The notes below the pieces were generated by a model, which worked only from the letters and a program-made list of their open reading frames with translations, made no database searches and was not told the DNA's origin. DNA of 47,618 nucleotides. Source: Ligilactobacillus pobuzihii E100301 = KCTC 13174 (GTDB taxonomy: Bacteria > Bacillota > Bacilli > Lactobacillales > Lactobacillaceae). How positions within the stretch are numbered: the first letter of the stretch is position 1; every line of letters begins with the position of its first letter. The translations under genes were made by a program, and so were the position numbers. Positions 27,892-38,075 of this stretch are shown piece by piece. Location: contig NZ_APCP01000064.1 in the NCBI RefSeq assembly GCF_000349725.1, forward strand, positions 1 to 47,618. The letters run 5' to 3'.

Positions 27892-30261
27892 ATGAACCGC
27901 AATTCGATCGGTATCCGACAAATGGTTGAATTTGTTTTGCGTAGTGGTGATTTGAATCCTGCTTCTACTGGTTCACAAAACACTGCGCTTGAAGGCTCAA
28001 GAATCCATCGCAAATTACAAAAAGAGTGGCAACAAACGACCAAAAAAGAGGTATATTTAAAAAAAAGTTTCACAGCCGGCAACGAAGAATGGCTTCTTCA
28101 TGGACGCGCCGATGCATTACACCTTACCGAAAACAAAACATATGATGAAGTACGTGAGATCAAAACTTCATCTCTTGCATTCGAAGAACTCAGCGAAAAT
28201 ACGTTGACCCTTTATTTTAGCCAAGCTAAGGTTTATGCATATATTTTAATGGAAGAAAATAATATCGACCATCTCACTTTGTCTTTATATTATTTTCAAA
28301 CTACTACGGAAAAGTTAACCGTCAAAAGTATCGAGTATACACGTGAAGACGCTACAATTTTTTATAACCAGTTAATTGAGAAATTTACCTGGTGGGTCGA
28401 ATTTAAAGCAAAAATGCGGAACAAAAGAAATTTTTCTAGCCAAGAACTAACTTTTCCATTTCCAAAATATCGTCAAAGTCAATATAAACTATCGGCAGCT
28501 GTGTATAAAACGATTTATTCACACCAACGTCTTTTTGTAGAAGCACCAACAGGAACTGGAAAAACCATTTCAACACTTTTTCCAGCCGTCAAAGCTTTTG
28601 GAGAAAAGCATGCAGAAAGGATCTTTTATTTAACTGCTAAACAAAGTACACGTCATGTTGTTGAAGAAGCATGTGCGTTAATGGAAAAAAATGGTCTGAC
28701 CATGCATGCGATCACTTTGACCGCTAAAGATCATATTACATTTGAAGAAGAAAAAAACCTGGCAGATACAAAAAATCCTTATTTTTTGGGTTACTATGAT
28801 CGTCTTAAACCAGCTTTAAAGGATATATTGTCTAACGAAACGGTGCTCACACGAAATGTGATCGAAAAATACGCACGTAAACATACTGTAGATCCATTTG
28901 AATTTTCATTAGATGTCAGTTTATTCTGTGATACTATCATTTGTGATTACAACTATTTATTTGATCCATTAGTTTATTTGCAAAGATTCTTCTCTGAAAA
29001 AAATGATGGCAATATTTTTTTGGTAGATGAAGCACATAATTTAGTACAGCGCGCCAGAGATATGTACACAAAAGAAATTTCATCTGGCAAATTAAAACAA
29101 CTATTAACAACTTACTCAACAAAATTAAAAGCATCAGACAAGATCCTTAAAATAATAAGTGACTTGCTGGATGAATTTGAAAAATTAAAAGGACCCATGA
29201 AAAACTACCACCAAGATTCACTGATCATTACCGAAGAATTTGAAGGATTAAAAGACAAATTACAACCTTTTAGTGATCACTTAAACGACTGGCTACAAGA
29301 AAATCCAGATAGTGAAGTTTCCGAAGAGATGCTTGATTACTTTTTAAATTGTCATAGTTACCTGAAAATCAGTAATTTTTATGGACCAGCATTTAAAACT
29401 CGTTTGACCTACGACAAAAAAACTGACGATTTATCAGTTAAAATATTTTGCTTAGATCCAAGTGACTTGATCGATGAACAATTACAGTTGGGCGGAGGGA
29501 GTATTTTATTTTCAGCAACTCTGTCTCCACTGCCCTATTACCAAGAAATACTGGGAGGACGAGATAATAGCCTGGCATATCGGCTACCTTCACCGTTCCC
29601 ACCTGAAAATTTGGCCGTCTTAGTTCCAGCTTATATTCAGACTACCTATCAGAAAAGAACTGCTAACCAGGACAATATATTAGCTGCATTACATCTTTTA
29701 GCTCTGTCTAAAAAAGGTAATTATCTCGTATTTTTACCTTCGTATTCATATTTAAAAAACATCGCTTCAGCCTATGCACAAAAGTATCCTGAACAAAAAA
29801 TCATTCAACAACAAAATGAAATGGATGCAAAGCAACGCGAAGAATTTTTAGAGAATTTTCAAAAAGATCAGAGTCAGCCAGTATTAGGTTTTGCTGTTTT
29901 AGGCGGGATTTTTAGTGAAGGGATCGATTTAAAAGGAGAACGTCTCAGCGGAGTCGCGATCATTAGCGTCGGCTTGCCTCCCAATGACCCTGAATTAGAT
30001 GCACTTAAAGAATATTATTTTAACCAAAATAAAGATGGCTTTCAGTATGCTTATCAACTGCCTGGTGTCAATAACGTTTTTCAAGCAGCTGGACGTGTGA
30101 TCAGAAGCGAAACGGATACTGGCATAGTAATGTTAGTCGATGCTCGTTTCGATCAGCAACGTTACACTAGATTTTATCCACCCCATTGGAAAAATTACCA
30201 TGCAGTTTATAGTAGTCAGGAACTAAAAAGTGCACTAACAAATTTTTGGAAAAATAAGTAA
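27892..30261 (+). CDS. PD-(D/E)XK nuclease fused to a DinG/XPD-family helicase, Fe-S cysteines lost
   Basis: A 789-aa two-domain protein. The N-terminal part (about 35-160) has the RecB-like nuclease pattern: H39, GRAD with D74, EIK with E89/K91, and QAKVYAY with Q111. The rest is an XPD/DinG-type SF2 helicase with Walker A APTGTGKT (218-225), DEAH (379-382) and motif VI QAAGRVIRSE. In related proteins four Cys between Walker A and DEAH hold an Fe-S cluster; here those places read KDHITF, KNPYFLGYYDR and VDPFEFSLD, with no cysteine. Start at the ATG 27892, 9 nt after GAAAGG; the TTG at 27883 is less likely. Role: probably DNA repair or unwinding. Confidence 0.88.
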   Translation: MNRNSIGIRQMVEFVLRSGDLNPASTGSQNTALEGSRIHRKLQKEWQQTTKKEVYLKKSFTAGNEEWLLHGRADALHLTENKTYDEVREIKTSSLAFEELSENTLTLYFSQAKVYAYILMEENNIDHLTLSLYYFQTTTEKLTVKSIEYTREDATIFYNQLIEKFTWWVEFKAKMRNKRNFSSQELTFPFPKYRQSQYKLSAAVYKTIYSHQRLFVEAPTGTGKTISTLFPAVKAFGEKHAERIFYLTAKQSTRHVVEEACALMEKNGLTMHAITLTAKDHITFEEEKNLADTKNPYFLGYYDRLKPALKDILSNETVLTRNVIEKYARKHTVDPFEFSLDVSLFCDTIICDYNYLFDPLVYLQRFFSEKNDGNIFLVDEAHNLVQRARDMYTKEISSGKLKQLLTTYSTKLKASDKILKIISDLLDEFEKLKGPMKNYHQDSLIITEEFEGLKDKLQPFSDHLNDWLQENPDSEVSEEMLDYFLNCHSYLKISNFYGPAFKTRLTYDKKTDDLSVKIFCLDPSDLIDEQLQLGGGSILFSATLSPLPYYQEILGGRDNSLAYRLPSPFPPENLAVLVPAYIQTTYQKRTANQDNILAALHLLALSKKGNYLVFLPSYSYLKNIASAYAQKYPEQKIIQQQNEMDAKQREEFLENFQKDQSQPVLGFAVLGGIFSEGIDLKGERLSGVAIISVGLPPNDPELDALKEYYFNQNKDGFQYAYQLPGVNNVFQAAGRVIRSETDTGIVMLVDARFDQQRYTRFYPPHWKNYHAVYSSQELKSALTNFWKNK

Positions 30262-30325
30262 AAGCTCATAAAACTGCCTGTAAGTTTGACTTTTAGGTCA
30301 ATAACAACAGTTTTATGAGCTTTTT
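30261..30325. terminator. bidirectional terminator (helicase / YjdF-like gene)
   Basis: A perfect 16-bp stem (AAAGCTCATAAAACTG at 30261-30276 with 30308-30323) encloses a second small hairpin (TTGAC/GTCAA). T runs follow on both strands. It serves both convergent genes. Confidence 0.9.
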
Positions 30326-31001
30326 AATTATGCAATCTTTTCTTAAAAAAGAAATTCTGTAATGAGTCAGGCTGTTTCCTAAATTTAAAATAGAGATACA
30401 AGCAAAAAACCAAAGCACCAACCACATCGGCGATCAAGTCACCCATTGTATCCATCAGCGCATCACGACCAACTTTAGGTTGTCCATGTATCAAGTAACG
30501 TTGTAAGTTCATACCAAAGCTATCACAGGTAAATTCGTAAAATTCCCATAAAATGCCACAAAATACTGAAAAACAAAAAGCATATAAAACCACAAAGGAA
30601 CGTGAGATATGGCTTTGAACTTCTGGAGAAACTAGGAAGCCAAATAAAACTAATCCTAAACATACCTCTAAGCTGGAACTAACTAAATGAAGCATTTTAT
30701 CCCATAAAGGTAAACTATAGAAATGTCTTAAAGTTCCTAAGTAAATTGAACCAAATAAAAATACTACGAAAAATAAAAATAATTGCTGTGGAAGCTCGAT
30801 CTTAAATCTTCGTGCAATAAAGACTGGTAGATAACCTAACAAGATCCCAGCAATTATCTCAACGACTGTTAAAAACGGGGCACCTTTGTCACTAGCAACC
30901 AAAAGATCTTTTAAGCTAAAAATCAACGCGATCAACATCAAGATCTCATACACCCATAAAAAAACCATACTAATAGAAAAATTCTCTTTCCTTTTTGCCA
31001 T
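30324..31001 (-). CDS. YjdF/DUF2238-family membrane protein
   Basis: A 225-aa protein with about six TM segments and the family marks LWDKMLHLVSS, FCGILWEFYEF, CDSFGMNLQR and DTMGDLIADVVGA. The function of DUF2238 proteins is not known. I use the ATG at 31001 (MAKRKENF), with GGTGGTG upstream; two GTG codons slightly upstream are alternatives. It stands alone between the helicase terminator and rpmE2. Confidence 0.85.
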   Translation of the reverse strand: MAKRKENFSISMVFLWVYEILMLIALIFSLKDLLVASDKGAPFLTVVEIIAGILLGYLPVFIARRFKIELPQQLFLFFVVFLFGSIYLGTLRHFYSLPLWDKMLHLVSSSLEVCLGLVLFGFLVSPEVQSHISRSFVVLYAFCFSVFCGILWEFYEFTCDSFGMNLQRYLIHGQPKVGRDALMDTMGDLIADVVGALVFCLYLYFKFRKQPDSLQNFFFKKRLHN

Positions 31002-31117
31002 AATGTATTTCACCACCCTTTTGCTTCAAATCAAAAATTCAACTCAATCATATCGTCATTCAGTTATAAACAAAAGCAATACGCAATCCTCTTGATTTGA
31101 TCAGGAGAAATTAAAGC

Positions 31118-31152
31118 ACAAAAAAAACACTCGATTCAAAACGAATTGAGTG
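31118..31152 (-). terminator. terminator of rpmE2
   Basis: Minus strand: CACTCAATTC pairs with GAATCGAGTG (31143-31152 with 31128-31137, one mismatch), followed by eight or more T. It starts 20 bp after the rpmE2 stop. Confidence 0.88.
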
Positions 31153-31171
31153 CGATTGCGAATAAAATCGA

Positions 31172-31420
31172 TTATTCTTGTGTAAAACCATACTTTTTGT
31201 TGAAACGATCGATACGACCATCGACTTGATTGAACTTCTGACGTCCTGTATAAAAAGGATGTGAATCACTTGAAATTTCAACACGGATCAATGGATATGT
31301 TTCGCCTTCAAATTCAACAGTTTCATCAGAATTTTTTGTTGAACCAGAAACAAACTTGTAACCTGTAGCTGAGTCCATGAAAACTACTTGATGATATTCT
31401 GGATGGATTCCTTTTCTCAT
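31172..31420 (-). CDS. rpmE2: 50S ribosomal protein L31 type B
   Basis: An 82-aa L31 of the type without zinc ligands (no CxxC), with [16 protein letters not shown], the central insertion [12 protein letters not shown] and [13 protein letters not shown]. This form replaces zinc-containing L31 when zinc is scarce; here it may be the main copy. It follows rho by 140 bp, the conserved rho-rpmE order. Confidence 0.97.
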   Translation of the reverse strand: MRKGIHPEYHQVVFMDSATGYKFVSGSTKNSDETVEFEGETYPLIRVEISSDSHPFYTGRQKFNQVDGRIDRFNKKYGFTQE

Positions 31421-31560
31421 TATTAATACTCTCCTTTGCCCTGAGTCATTTGCTGAGACAGAGTTGATTTTATATTGTTCATATTATGACAACAACTAAC
31501 ATGTTAACATGAAACAACTTGCCACGCAATCGTTTATTACATAGTCAAAAGCTTATCTGA

Positions 31561-32853
31561 TCATCGCCGATTGCCCTTACCTTTGGGTGTCAGATCCCAC
31601 TTGGCAGCTTGCTCATAAAATTCTTGATTATTTTTTGTTTTACGTAATATATTCAATATTTGTGGCGTATCATTTTCAGGTTCACCGCTCATGACTTTAC
31701 GTAACTTCCAGATACTGTTTAAAACTTCTGGATCTAATAATAATTCTTCTTTTCTCGTACTAGAACGCTTAATATCAACCGCTGGAAAGACCCGCCGTTG
31801 CGCTAAACTGCGATCTAATTGAAGCTCTTGGTTACCAGTACCTTTAAATTCCTCAAAAATGAAATCGTCCATACGACTCCCAGTATCAACTAAGGCTGTA
31901 GATAAAATTGTCAAACTGCCGCCTTCCTCGATATTTCTGGCAGCGCCAAAAAAACGTTTCGGCTTAAACAAAGCAGCAGGGTCGATTCCGCCTGAAAGAG
32001 TTCTTCCACTTGGTGGCTCCACCAAATTATACGAACGAGTCAGACGAGTCAAAGAATCTAACAAGATCACTACATCTTCTTTTTCCTCTACTAATCTTTC
32101 CGCACGTTGTAATACCAGTTCTGCGACCCGTACATGATTTTCTGGTTTTTGGTCGAAAGTTGAATAAACAACTTCACCATCGATGGTTCTTTCCATGTCA
32201 GTTACTTCTTCAGGTCTTTCGTCGATCAGTAACATGATCAGCTTCGTTTTAGGATAATTCTTGGCGATCCCTTTTGCAATTTGCGCCAGTAAATTAGTTT
32301 TACCAGTCTTTGGTGGGGCCACGATCAGCCCACGCTGACCAAAACCGATCGGTGCAAAAGCATCGATCACACGAGTCGCTAACTGAGAACTTTTCGTTTC
32401 TAGACGCATCTGCTTATCAGGAAATAGCGGGGTCAAAGCTGGGAAATGTGGACGAGTTTTAGCTACCTCGGGATCTTTACCATTAACTGAATCAACATGC
32501 ATCATTCCATAGTACCGCTCATTAGTTTTAGGAGCACGGACTTTTCCTTCCACCAGATCACCGCTTCTTAATCCAAAACGCCTGATCTGTGAGGCTGAAA
32601 CATAAATATCCTCTTGCGAGTGACCATAATTTATCGGGCGCAAAAAACCATAGCCTTCTTCATGAGAAACAACGTCTAATACCCCGTGCATATAATAAAA
32701 GCCTTCTTCTTGGGCTTGTGCACGGATAATTGCAACAGACAATTCTTTTTTATTCATTTGGCTATAGTAAGGGATCTTTAATTGACGAGCAAAGCTATAT
32801 ATTTCTTTTAAAGTCTTGTCTTCTAGATCAGCCAAAGTTAAATTTTCTGGCAT
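31561..32853 (-). CDS. rho: transcription termination factor Rho
   Basis: Hexameric RNA helicase that ends untranslated transcripts. The 430-aa chain has the Rho_N helical part (LADLEDKTLKEIYSFARQL), a cold-shock-like RNA-binding domain (EGYGFLRP...DIYVSASQIRRFGLR) and the RecA-type motor with Walker A APPKTGKT at about 182-189 and IMLLIDERPEEVTDM. AAGGAG precedes the ATG. It is 13 bp after murA, so the two are co-transcribed. Confidence 0.98.
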   Translation of the reverse strand: MPENLTLADLEDKTLKEIYSFARQLKIPYYSQMNKKELSVAIIRAQAQEEGFYYMHGVLDVVSHEEGYGFLRPINYGHSQEDIYVSASQIRRFGLRSGDLVEGKVRAPKTNERYYGMMHVDSVNGKDPEVAKTRPHFPALTPLFPDKQMRLETKSSQLATRVIDAFAPIGFGQRGLIVAPPKTGKTNLLAQIAKGIAKNYPKTKLIMLLIDERPEEVTDMERTIDGEVVYSTFDQKPENHVRVAELVLQRAERLVEEKEDVVILLDSLTRLTRSYNLVEPPSGRTLSGGIDPAALFKPKRFFGAARNIEEGGSLTILSTALVDTGSRMDDFIFEEFKGTGNQELQLDRSLAQRRVFPAVDIKRSSTRKEELLLDPEVLNSIWKLRKVMSGEPENDTPQILNILRKTKNNQEFYEQAAKWDLTPKGKGNRR

Positions 32854-32866
32854 TTTTTGTGCTCCT

Positions 32867-34150
32867 TTATTTCGTTTCTAATTGATCAGATGTAGTGACA
32901 ACTTTCAGTTCTACATGTAAACCGTGAAATTTTTCCACGATTCGATCATATCCACGTAAAACATTATCGGCTTTCAAGATTGTAGTTAGACCTTCAGACA
33001 TCATGGCTAGTCCGACCAAAGAAACACCTGCGCGGATCTCATCGGCTTCGACAGTTGTACCTGCTAATTTGTCAGCAGGACCAACGGTGATCACACCATT
33101 TTCGCTTTTAATATTACCACCCATACGGTTCATTTCGCCAATATGCTTAATACGTTTAGGATAAAGAGTATCAATGATCGTCGATTTTCCCCGAGCTTTC
33201 ATCAATAAAGGCGTGACCGGCTGTTGCAGATCTGTCGCAAAACCAGGAAATGGTGCTGTTTTGATCGAGATCGGTGCCAGTTGGTCATTACCTGGGATAT
33301 AAACACTGTCCTCATCGATTTCCAAAGTAACACCCATTTCACGTAATTTCGCCAAAAAAGGATCCAAATGTTCTGTGATCACGTTTTTTACCAAAACACC
33401 TTCACCCACCGCAGCAGCAAAGGCAATGTAGGTCCCAGCTTCAATGCGGTCAGGAATAATAGTATGCGTATTGCGAGCTTCTAAATGATCAACACCTTCA
33501 ACTCTGATCTCATTAGTCCCCGCACCACGAATATGGGCACCCATATTATTCAAAAAAGTCGCTAGATCAATAATTTCTGGCTCACGCGCAACGTTTTCCA
33601 TGACAGTTATCCCTTTTGCTTTTACAGCAGCCAATAAAACGTTGATCGTAGCCCCAACTGAAACTAAGTCAAAAAAAATCCGTGCTCCATGCAGACCATC
33701 TGGGCCGGTTGTGATCTCAACAGAATTTTTTTTCTTTTTAACACGAGCTCCTAAAGCCTCAAAGCCCTTGATATGCTGATCTATCGGGCGTGGACCAATA
33801 TTATCTCCACCAGGGAAACCGACAGCGGCATGACCAAATTTCCCCAATAAAGCACCCATGAAATAATACGATGCACGTAAACTACGAATAACATCGCCTG
33901 GAAGCGGATTAGGTCGAATCTGAGTAGGGTCGATTTTCAAAATACCATGCCTAAAATGTGAATCCACATTCATCGACTTCAAAATCAACATTAAATTATG
34001 AACATCTAAGATATCTGGAACAGAATCAAAAGTTACTGGTGTATCAGCTAAAATAGCAGCTGGGATCAACGCAACCGTACTATTTTTTGCACCGCCGATC
34101 GTGACCTCACCAGACATTTTCTGTCCACCCTTTACAAGCATTTTTTTCAT
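32867..34150 (-). CDS. murA: UDP-N-acetylglucosamine 1-carboxyvinyltransferase, Asp in place of catalytic Cys
   Basis: First committed step of peptidoglycan synthesis: enolpyruvyl transfer from PEP to UDP-GlcNAc. The 427-aa protein has K22 and N23 (GGAKNSTVAL) and the flexible loop PGGDNIGPRPID. The loop residue aligned to E. coli Cys115 is D116. Cys-to-Asp enzymes remain active but are insensitive to fosfomycin, as known for mycobacterial and chlamydial MurA. The pyrG-...-murA-rho-rpmE order matches murZ (murAB) of Bacillus, without fba. GAGGA precedes the ATG. Confidence 0.96.
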   Translation of the reverse strand: MKKMLVKGGQKMSGEVTIGGAKNSTVALIPAAILADTPVTFDSVPDILDVHNLMLILKSMNVDSHFRHGILKIDPTQIRPNPLPGDVIRSLRASYYFMGALLGKFGHAAVGFPGGDNIGPRPIDQHIKGFEALGARVKKKKNSVEITTGPDGLHGARIFFDLVSVGATINVLLAAVKAKGITVMENVAREPEIIDLATFLNNMGAHIRGAGTNEIRVEGVDHLEARNTHTIIPDRIEAGTYIAFAAAVGEGVLVKNVITEHLDPFLAKLREMGVTLEIDEDSVYIPGNDQLAPISIKTAPFPGFATDLQQPVTPLLMKARGKSTIIDTLYPKRIKHIGEMNRMGGNIKSENGVITVGPADKLAGTTVEADEIRAGVSLVGLAMMSEGLTTILKADNVLRGYDRIVEKFHGLHVELKVVTTSDQLETK

Positions 34151-34339
34151 TATTACAAGTCCTCACCAAAATAAAAACAATTATTAGTCTTATATCATCA
34201 AAAAGCACGCTTATTCACTTAATAGCTTCAGCGTACAGAGACACAAAAAGTGCCTTATTTCATAATACAAGATACCAATAATTGTTTCAATTGATTTTAA
34301 GAAGTTATACTAAATTTTGTAAAAAAATACGTTTTTCTA

Positions 34340-34549
34340 TTAAGAATGAATAGAATTAGATCCTATAAACTTTAGCAACTCTTTTTCTTCTTCTGGGGTC
34401 GGTGAATTACCAGTCATTGATTTAAACCCATGGATCTTCTCAACGGTAAAATGACTTGCCAAAGCAAACTGAGCATCACTCATATGATGCTTTCCCTGAT
34501 AATCAATAATTTTCAAAGCAATGTTATCGAATCCTTCAGATTTTTGCAT
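34340..34549 (-). CDS. small HTH-like protein of unknown function
   Basis: A 69-aa ORF. The segment SDAQFALASHFTVEKIHGFK resembles a degenerate XRE-type helix-turn-helix, followed by PTPEEEKELLKFI. AGGAAGG is 9 nt before the ATG at 34549; the ATG at 34558 touches that site and is rejected. It lies between pyrG and murA where Bacillus has fba. DNA binding is a guess. Confidence 0.7.
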   Translation of the reverse strand: MQKSEGFDNIALKIIDYQGKHHMSDAQFALASHFTVEKIHGFKSMTGNSPTPEEEKELLKFIGSNSIHS

Positions 34550-34647
34550 TTTAATCATCCTTCCTGATCAACTGATCTTCCGTTAATTCCAGCATATCAT
34601 AAATACTTGATCTCACTCAAATTTAACTAATTTTGGGTCAAATAAAT

Positions 34648-34859
34648 GGGGTTGGGACATAACTAGCTGTGTGATTCTAAAAGGGCCATCGATCTATCCC
34701 AAATTAAATGAGTTGAATCGACGGCCCTTAAACGTGTTCCAAAAAATTGAAGCTTTACTGTAACAACGATTGAATTATTCTGGTCCTTCGCTTTGCTACG
34801 ACCCAAAATAATTCAATCACCGTTACAAACCGGCTTCACAACATTTTTTGTCTCACTTT
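34648..34859 (-). repeat. two-hairpin 3' intergenic repeat, copy D (after pyrG)
   Basis: A full-length copy of 212 bp, oriented with pyrG and starting 13 bp after its stop. Ends: AAAGTGAGACAAAA and TGTCCCAACCCC. Hairpin 1 has a long stem (GTAACGGTGATTGAATTATT pairs with AATAATTCAATC...TTAC). Hairpin 2 is AAGGGCCGTCGATT...GATCGATGGCCCTTTT. It fills the gap between pyrG and the small HTH-like gene and is the only terminator-like structure there. Confidence 0.9.
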
Positions 34860-34871
34860 AAATATTAAAAA

Positions 34872-36509
<1,638 letters not shown>

Positions 36510-36510
36510 T

Positions 36511-36558
36511 TAAAAAAGAAATAAGCTCCCTATCCATTTTATGAATAGAGAGCTTATC
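36511..36558 (-). terminator. pyrG leader attenuator
   Basis: Minus strand: the stem ATAAGCTCTCTATTC / GGATAGGGAGCTTAT (36543-36557 with 36521-36535) is followed by TTCTTTTTT, a terminator inside the pyrG leader. Its 5' arm is pyrimidine-rich, so a 5' poly-G tail can pair with it. This is the layout of CTP-sensing attenuation of Bacillus and Lactococcus pyrG. Confidence 0.88.
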
Positions 36559-36594
36559 TTTACCGTTCATTTGACTTCAGCTTATAACTGAAGC

Positions 36595-36634
36595 GCCCAG
36601 AAAGTATAATACAGAATAATTTCCGCTACGTCAA
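36595..36634 (-). promoter_or_regulatory. pyrG promoter with GGGC start
   Basis: Minus strand: TTGACG (36629-36634), 17 bp, TATTAT (36606-36611), then 7 nt to GGGC (36598-36595). A transcript starting GGGC allows reiterative G addition when CTP is low, as in Bacillus pyrG. A small hairpin CTTCAG/CTGAAG follows (36575-36593). Confidence 0.85.
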
Positions 36635-36670
36635 GGATAATTTTCGCTGAACCAAAAAAACTAGTCCAAA

Positions 36671-37258
36671 TTATTCTTCGTCATCATCGTCTTCATCCTC
36701 GTTAAGCTCAGAAAGCTGCCCTTCGATCCCGTCAGGTAATTCATCAGAATCTTCGTCATCAGTTGAATCATCGATGTCGCTTAAATCTTTACCGTATTCT
36801 TTTAGTTCTGCAGATTCTTCATCATCTTCAGCGTCTTCATCTGCATCAAAGTCCTGATCTTCAGGATCATCGTCATCATAATCGATCACATCATCGTCGT
36901 CAGTTTGATCGTCGAGAAAGGCATTGACCTTTTTACGATTTTTACGTTTTGGACGTTCTTCATCCTCTTCATCGTCAGAATGAACAAGTGCTTCATCGAT
37001 CGATTCATACGGATACCACGAACGTAAGCCCCACAGATTATCTCCTAATGAAATGAAACTACCGTCAATGTTTAAATCCGTATAAAATTGTGGTAAACGA
37101 CCACGGATCTCTTCATCGCTTTTTCCAAGAAATTGTTGAATTTCATTTGTCAAATCTGCAAAGCCCATTACATCGCCTTTTTGGTTTAAAATGGCCCGTG
37201 CAACTTCGATCATTGATAATTCTGTTTTATTCGCACCTTTGAATCTTTCTAGCTCCAA
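36671..37258 (-). CDS. rpoE: DNA-directed RNA polymerase subunit delta
   Basis: Firmicute-specific subunit that tunes promoter complexes and recycling. The N-terminal folded domain (about 1-85; ELSMIEVARAILN, YTDLNIDGSFISL) is followed by a long Asp/Glu-rich disordered tail, as expected. I start it at the TTG at 37258 (MELERFKGANKTELS), matching the family start and 11 nt after AAAGGA. A GTG at 37279 would add seven unsupported residues. 195 aa. Confidence 0.95.
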   Translation of the reverse strand: MELERFKGANKTELSMIEVARAILNQKGDVMGFADLTNEIQQFLGKSDEEIRGRLPQFYTDLNIDGSFISLGDNLWGLRSWYPYESIDEALVHSDDEEDEERPKRKNRKKVNAFLDDQTDDDDVIDYDDDDPEDQDFDADEDAEDDEESAELKEYGKDLSDIDDSTDDEDSDELPDGIEGQLSELNEDEDDDDEE

Positions 37259-37302
37259 ACCGGTACACGTCCTTTCCACAGTTTATCCTTCATGTTACCG
37301 CA

Positions 37303-37746
37303 CTAAGCCGTAAAATGCAATCTAATTTTATATTGTCCTAATTTTCGTCCGTTTGAAAGTAACTCATAATCGATCGAAATTTGACCACTATCCGGATGTT
37401 CAGATACGCTGACACTCATTTTAGGAGTTACAGTCTCTAACGGTAACATACCATAAGGCGTTTGATAACGTGCTTCTATTTTCCGATTAGCGATAAAAAA
37501 CATCCGTGAACGCATTTGACCTGCCTGTCGCGTGAGTTGGACTTCCCCGTTACCATTAATTTTAAAGGTGACCATCGCTGCATCTTGGCCACTTAATTTT
37601 TCTTGAAATCTCAAATAAATCGTACGTCCCATGTTAAAAAATTGTCCTGGAACATCTTGCACTAAATTATTAACTTCGCCTTCTTGAATACTTTGTGTTT
37701 CCAAATGGATCATTACGTTAGTTTTTTGCGTTGTCGTCTTGATCAA
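37303..37746 (-). CDS. DUF1934 (YwiB-like) beta-barrel protein
   Basis: A 147-aa calycin-like protein of the YwiB family, function unknown. Marks: FFNMGRTIYLRFQE, MVTFKINGNGEVQLTRQG-like strands, RYQTPYGMLPLETVTP, ISIDYELLSNGR. The first codon is TTG (37746), which overlaps the AAAGGG site; an ATG at 37713 lacks a ribosome site, so the start is uncertain. It precedes rpoE by 44 bp. Confidence 0.85.
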   Translation of the reverse strand: MIKTTTQKTNVMIHLETQSIQEGEVNNLVQDVPGQFFNMGRTIYLRFQEKLSGQDAAMVTFKINGNGEVQLTRQAGQMRSRMFFIANRKIEARYQTPYGMLPLETVTPKMSVSVSEHPDSGQISIDYELLSNGRKLGQYKIRLHFTA

Positions 37747-37919
37747 CCCTTTCTATCTGATTATTCTTGCATCTATATCACGACTTGATTTAAATTCACA
37801 ATAACTGATCTAAATTATCAATTCTCGCAACAAATTCAAGCGCCCTTCCTAAAGAAATTTAACTTTCATAAACATTATATATTTTTTATTACGAGCACAA
37901 AAGCCTTTCAACTTAGTTA

Positions 37920-37928
37920 TGTTATAAT
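37920..37928 (+). promoter_or_regulatory. extended -10 promoter of the HD-domain gene
   Basis: TGT-TATAAT (37920-37928) is a perfect extended -10 without a clear -35. It gives a leader of ~110-140 nt. Apart from this the 329-bp gap 37747-38075 holds the unusual start region of the next gene; nothing else is evident. Confidence 0.6.
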
Positions 37929-38075
37929 TAAAGTAAAAATTATTGAATAAATAGACAAGTGAGGCTCTGTTAGATTTTATTCTTCATTTTTGTGACAAAA
38001 TGGGGTTATTATTAGCTTGTTTACAAGGACTGGGGGTTCTTAGACATCACATATTACAACATACAAAAATTACCC

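Noticed and set aside
30324-31016. Upstream GTG start at 31016 for the YjdF-like gene
   Set aside because: The ATG at 31001 has better spacing to GGTGGTG, and the extra residues lie over that site.
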